A DNA stretch of 64,000 nucleotides, from NCBI GenBank assembly GCA_025210295.1, contig JAOASC010000016.1, forward strand, positions 248,001-312,000. Direction: 5' to 3'. Made by a program: the position numbers and the translations under genes. Each line of letters starts with the position of its first letter. Positions within the stretch are counted from its first letter, which is position 1. Positions 60,876-64,000 of the stretch are shown here, one piece after another. The notes under the pieces were generated by a model that saw only the letters and a list, made by a program, of their open reading frames with translations, had not been told where the DNA came from and searched no databases. The stretch comes from Flavobacteriales bacterium. Lineage in GTDB: Bacteria; Bacteroidota; Bacteroidia; Flavobacteriales_D; Parvicellaceae.

Positions 60876-60897
60876 TATATATCTTAATTTTAGATCA

Positions 60898-61464
60898 CTA
60901 AATCATTAAAAAATTCTCTATTATTTTTAATCCATACGGAGTTAAGACTGATTCAGGGTGGTATTGTACACCATAAATCGGTAATTCTTTATGTTTAAAA
61001 CTCATTATTTGTTCATCCTTAGTAACAGCAGTAACTAATAAATCTGACGATAGTTGCTTTTCATCTACACACCAAGAATGATATCTTCCTACTTCAATAT
61101 TTCGTGGTATTCCCTTATAAATTCCTGAAAAGTTTTTTATTAACATGTCACTGGCTACTCCGTGTTTAACTGAATTCAATTGTTTTAAACTTGAACCAAA
61201 ATGCTCAGCTATAGCTTGGTGTCCTAAACAAACTCCTAATATTTTCTTTGACTTTTCATATTGCTTTAAGACCTCCATCATCAATCCAGCTTCTGAAGGT
61301 AAGCCTGGGCCTGGAGAAAAAACAATGGCATCATATTCCTCAATTTCTTCAATTTTAAATGTGTCATTTCTAACTACAGTAGGTTTTTCACCCGACACAA
61401 TGTGGATATAACGCACCAAATTGTAAGTAAATGAATCGTAATTATCTATGACTATAGTTTTCAC
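60898..61464 (-). CDS. Class I glutamine amidotransferase, TrpG/PabA type
   Basis: 188 residues. IDNYDSFTYNLVRYI start, FSPGPGLPSEAG, nucleophile Cys in LGVCLGHQAIAEHFG (about 76-90), and the catalytic His-x-Glu in VQYHPESVLTP (about 165-175). Supplies ammonia to anthranilate synthase or aminodeoxychorismate synthase; the two cannot be told apart alone. No trpE or pabB is beside it, so PabA or a shared subunit is possible. 36 bp upstream of the capD-like gene on the same strand. A -7 box TATTTTTG lies 39 bp upstream (61511-61504). Confidence 0.9.
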   Translation of the reverse strand: MKTIVIDNYDSFTYNLVRYIHIVSGEKPTVVRNDTFKIEEIEEYDAIVFSPGPGLPSEAGLMMEVLKQYEKSKKILGVCLGHQAIAEHFGSSLKQLNSVKHGVASDMLIKNFSGIYKGIPRNIEVGRYHSWCVDEKQLSSDLLVTAVTKDEQIMSFKHKELPIYGVQYHPESVLTPYGLKIIENFLMI

Positions 61465-61641
61465 TATTTCAAGTTATTTAAAATGTTATCAAAAAACAGG
61501 TTGCAAAAATAGAAGAATAATCCGAAAACACTCGCTTAAAATAATCTATTCATATTCAATTTAAACATTCTAAACCTCAATTATTAACGTTAAAAAATCA
61601 AAATTAACACGCTCAGAAGAGTTAAATCAAACTCAGGTTAT

Positions 61642-61649
61642 TATCTTTG
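61642..61649 (+). promoter_or_regulatory. Candidate -7 element of thiH
   Basis: TATCTTTG, 24 bp before the TTG start at 61674; supports a start at this position. No TTTG partner is seen and there is no TPP riboswitch-like structure between it and the gene. Confidence 0.4.
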
Positions 61650-61673
61650 TCTACTCATTATTAGACATAAAAA

Positions 61674-62783
61674 TTGAGCTTTAATACAGAAATACAAAAA
61701 TATAATTGGGCAGCCATAACAGATAGTATCTATAGTAAAACAGCTACAGATGTTGAAAATGCACTTCAAAAAAAGAATAGAGATTTAGAAGATTTTAAAG
61801 CTTTAATTTCTCCTGCTGCAGCGCCTTACTTAGAAGAAATGGCTCAATTAAGCAACCGCTTAACCCAAGAACGTTTTGGTAAAACCATTCAATTTTATAT
61901 CCCTTTATATTTATCTAATGAATGTCAAAACATTTGTACCTATTGTGGCTTTAGTTTAGATGTAAAAATTCCAAGAAAGACCCTTACAGATGAGGAAATT
62001 ATAAAAGAAGTTGAAGTCATCAAATCTTATGGATACGATCATGTTTTGATTGTTACTGGAGAAGCGAATAAAACTGTTGGTGTAGACTATTTTAAAAATG
62101 CAATACGTCTTATTAAACCCTATTTTTCGAATATCGCAATTGAGGTTCAGCCCTTACAACAAAACGAATACGAAGAATTAATTGAAGAAGGAATTAATAC
62201 AGTATTGGTTTACCAAGAAACTTATCATAAAGAAAATTATAAAATACATCACCCAAAAGGTAGAAAATCAAATTACGAATACCGCTTAGAAACTCAAGAT
62301 AGATTAGGGAGAGCTGAAATCCATAAAATGGGCCTTGGAGTATTAATTGGATTAGAAGATTGGAGAACTGACAGTTTTTATTGTGCTGCTCATTTAGATT
62401 ATTTAGAGAAAACTTATTGGAAATCTAAGTATACGATCTCTTTCCCTAGACTTAGACCTTGCGCTGGAGGTGTTGAATTAAAGTCAGTGATGACAGACAA
62501 GCAGCTCGTACAATTGATCTGTGCCTATCGTATCTTTAATCAAGAAGTAGAACTTTCAATGTCGACAAGAGAATCTCAGAAGTTTAGAGAGCATTGTGTA
62601 AAATTTGGAATTACATCGATTAGCGCTGATGCCAAAACTGATCCTGGTGGTTATGCTAACCCTAAAGTAAATTTAGAACAATTCGAAATCAATGATAAGC
62701 GCCCTACAAGTGAATTTGTAAAAGCTATTGAAGCACAGGGCTATGAGCCTGTTTTTAAAAATTGGGATAAAAGCTTACAGTAG
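61674..62783 (+). CDS. thiH: 2-iminoacetate synthase (tyrosine lyase) ThiH
   Basis: 369 residues, radical SAM fold. The cluster motif CxxxCxYCGF (NECQNICTYCGFS, about 82-94) is typical of ThiH. EVQPLQQNEYEEL, YQETYH and GLEDWRTDSF follow, all ThiH-like. It splits tyrosine to dehydroglycine for thiazole synthesis. The start codon is TTG at 61674; no ATG is available near it, and the sequence SFNTEIQKYNWAAI matches the normal N-terminus. No thiG, thiF or other thi genes are in the window. Confidence 0.92.
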   Translation: MSFNTEIQKYNWAAITDSIYSKTATDVENALQKKNRDLEDFKALISPAAAPYLEEMAQLSNRLTQERFGKTIQFYIPLYLSNECQNICTYCGFSLDVKIPRKTLTDEEIIKEVEVIKSYGYDHVLIVTGEANKTVGVDYFKNAIRLIKPYFSNIAIEVQPLQQNEYEELIEEGINTVLVYQETYHKENYKIHHPKGRKSNYEYRLETQDRLGRAEIHKMGLGVLIGLEDWRTDSFYCAAHLDYLEKTYWKSKYTISFPRLRPCAGGVELKSVMTDKQLVQLICAYRIFNQEVELSMSTRESQKFREHCVKFGITSISADAKTDPGGYANPKVNLEQFEINDKRPTSEFVKAIEAQGYEPVFKNWDKSLQ

Positions 62784-62918
62784 TTATACAGAATTGTTCT
62801 TATAGCCATTGAAAAAGCTAAGATCACTTTTTTATCGATTATTTCAACTTTAAGTAAATTCCATACCTTCAGATTCCGTATATTTCTTTATCTTAGCGGT
62901 CTTTATTAATAAAAAATT

Positions 62919-64000
62919 ATGTTTGAAAATTTATCCGATAAGTTTGACAGGGCCTTTAAAGTATTAAAAGGACATGGTCAAATCACAGAAATAAATGTTG
63001 CAGAAACCTTAAAAGAAGTCAGAAGAGCTTTATTAGATGCCGATGTAAACTTTAAGACTGCTAAGGAATTTACAAACAGGGTTAAAGAGAAAGCATTAGG
63101 ACAAAATGTTCTTACATCAATATCTCCAGGTCAGTTAATGATTAAAATCACCCATTCAGAGTTGAAAGACTTAATGGGAGGTACTTCTACTGAAATTAAT
63201 GCTAAAGGAAATCCTGGTATTATCTTAATGTCTGGATTACAGGGATCTGGTAAAACCACTTTTTCAGGAAAATTAGCAAATTTCCTTAAAACAAAGCAAA
63301 ATTTAAAACCACTATTAGTTGCTTGTGATGTTTATCGTCCTGCTGCAATCGATCAGTTACATGTAGTGGGTGATCAAATTGGCGTTGAAGTCTTTTCTGA
63401 TAGAGAAAATAAAAAACCTGAAAGTATTGCTCAAAATGCGATCAACTATGCTAAAAGCAATGGTTTTAATGTTGTAATTGTGGATACTGCAGGTCGTTTG
63501 GCTGTAGATGAGCAAATGATGGACGAGATTGAATTGGTTAAAAACACCATCAATCCAACAGAAACATTATTTGTAGTAGATTCTATGACAGGGCAAGATG
63601 CTGTAAACACAGCTAAAGCATTTAACGAAAGAATCGATTTTAACGGAGTAGTCTTAACGAAATTAGATGGTGATACAAGAGGTGGTGCTGCAATTTCCAT
63701 TAAATCAGTGGTAGATAAACCAATTAAATTTATTGGTACTGGTGAAAAAATGGAAGCCATTGATGTTTTCCACCCTGAACGTATGGCTGACCGTATATTG
63801 GGAATGGGAGATGTTGTTTCTTTGGTAGAAAGAGCACAAGAGCAATTTGATGAGGAAGAGGCGAAAAGAATTCATAAAAAAATCCAGAAGAATCAATTTG
63901 ATTTTAATGATTTCTATAACCAGATTCAACAAATTAAGAAGATGGGGAATATGAAAGATTTAGTCGGAATGATTCCTGGTATGCGTAAAGCAATGAAAGA
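62919..64000 (+). CDS. ffh: Signal recognition particle protein Ffh, partial
   Basis: Partial: cut by the right edge after about 360 codons. N domain about 1-85, NG GTPase domain with GLQGSGKTT (about 106-114), ACDVYRPAA, VDTAGRL and TKLDGDTRGG, GTGEKMEAI; the M domain has begun with MGNMKDLVGMIPGM. Binds the SRP RNA and signal sequences of nascent membrane proteins. The C-terminal part of the M domain is beyond the window. ATG at 62919 starts at the normal FENLSDKFDRAF. Confidence 0.97.
   Translation, partial: MFENLSDKFDRAFKVLKGHGQITEINVAETLKEVRRALLDADVNFKTAKEFTNRVKEKALGQNVLTSISPGQLMIKITHSELKDLMGGTSTEINAKGNPGIILMSGLQGSGKTTFSGKLANFLKTKQNLKPLLVACDVYRPAAIDQLHVVGDQIGVEVFSDRENKKPESIAQNAINYAKSNGFNVVIVDTAGRLAVDEQMMDEIELVKNTINPTETLFVVDSMTGQDAVNTAKAFNERIDFNGVVLTKLDGDTRGGAAISIKSVVDKPIKFIGTGEKMEAIDVFHPERMADRILGMGDVVSLVERAQEQFDEEEAKRIHKKIQKNQFDFNDFYNQIQQIKKMGNMKDLVGMIPGMRKAMK

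Noticed and set aside
61465-61673. TPP riboswitch before thiH
   Set aside because: No CTGAGA-type thi-box and no matching helices in the 209-bp region.

Overview
This 64 kb window is chromosomal DNA from a member of the Bacteroidota, most likely order Flavobacteriales. The evidence is: several secreted proteins ending in Por-secretion (type IX, T9SS) C-terminal sorting domains; strongly AT-rich sequence; start codons without Shine-Dalgarno sequences; and promoters matching the Bacteroidota pattern TTTG-N19/20-TAnnTTTG. I cannot name the genus. No tRNA, rRNA, CRISPR array, prophage or complete insertion sequence is visible. Most of the window is ordinary, densely packed housekeeping DNA.

Layout. 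1-5.5 kb: two tandem, homologous giant T9SS cargo proteins (the first cut by the window edge). 5.5-12.9 kb: atypical short-chain dehydrogenase, two tandem polyphosphate kinases (PPK2), acyl-CoA dehydrogenase and anmK transcribed divergently from a clear double promoter, a radical SAM protein and a beta-barrel protein. 13.1-15.8 kb: mrp and a NifU-like Fe-S gene, then two tandem lipoprotein L,D-transpeptidases. 15.8-21 kb: two non-coding repeat arrays in opposite orientation that bracket htpG, a small conserved gene and a TerB/J-domain gene; a rhomboid protease follows with a TTG start touching the array. 22-24 kb: two secreted proteins. 24-30.7 kb: DUF2200, a SpoU methyltransferase, a VWA-like membrane protein, fabG, trxB. 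30.7-38 kb: a DUF4442 protein, a long secreted coiled-coil protein, a MORN protein, a sirtuin, and an overlapping trio of glycosyltransferase, MORN lipoprotein and CslA-like glycosyltransferase. 38-41.3 kb: a NosR/NapH-like polyferredoxin paired with an FAD oxidoreductase. 41.4-53.2 kb: lipoproteins, a glycine-rich T9SS protein, rpe, FMN reductase, fmt, aroE, acetyltransferases, meaB and an exported Ntn hydrolase. 53.2-57.4 kb: leftward cluster of beta-barrel protein, aminotransferase, small conserved protein and asparagine synthetase. 57.5-64 kb: glutamate-synthase-like protein, CapD-type epimerase/dehydratase, trpG/pabA, thiH and the start of ffh.

How the parts relate. Fe-S biology recurs (mrp, NifU-like, polyferredoxin, ThiH, radical SAM, GltB-like). 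Envelope biology is the other theme (T9SS cargo, beta-barrels, L,D-transpeptidases, MORN lipoprotein between two glycosyltransferases, CapD-like enzyme, anhydromuramic acid recycling). Genes are packed tightly: three convergent pairs share one TTAA that encodes both stop codons.

The least explained DNA is (i) a compound intergenic repeat family with a 40-bp core in six copies, three of them on an exact 189-bp period, placed in inverted orientation around the htpG block; (ii) a 163-bp near-perfectly symmetric imperfect palindrome upstream of meaB that looks like a MITE; and (iii) a terminator-like hairpin embedded in the signal-peptide region of a lipoprotein gene.
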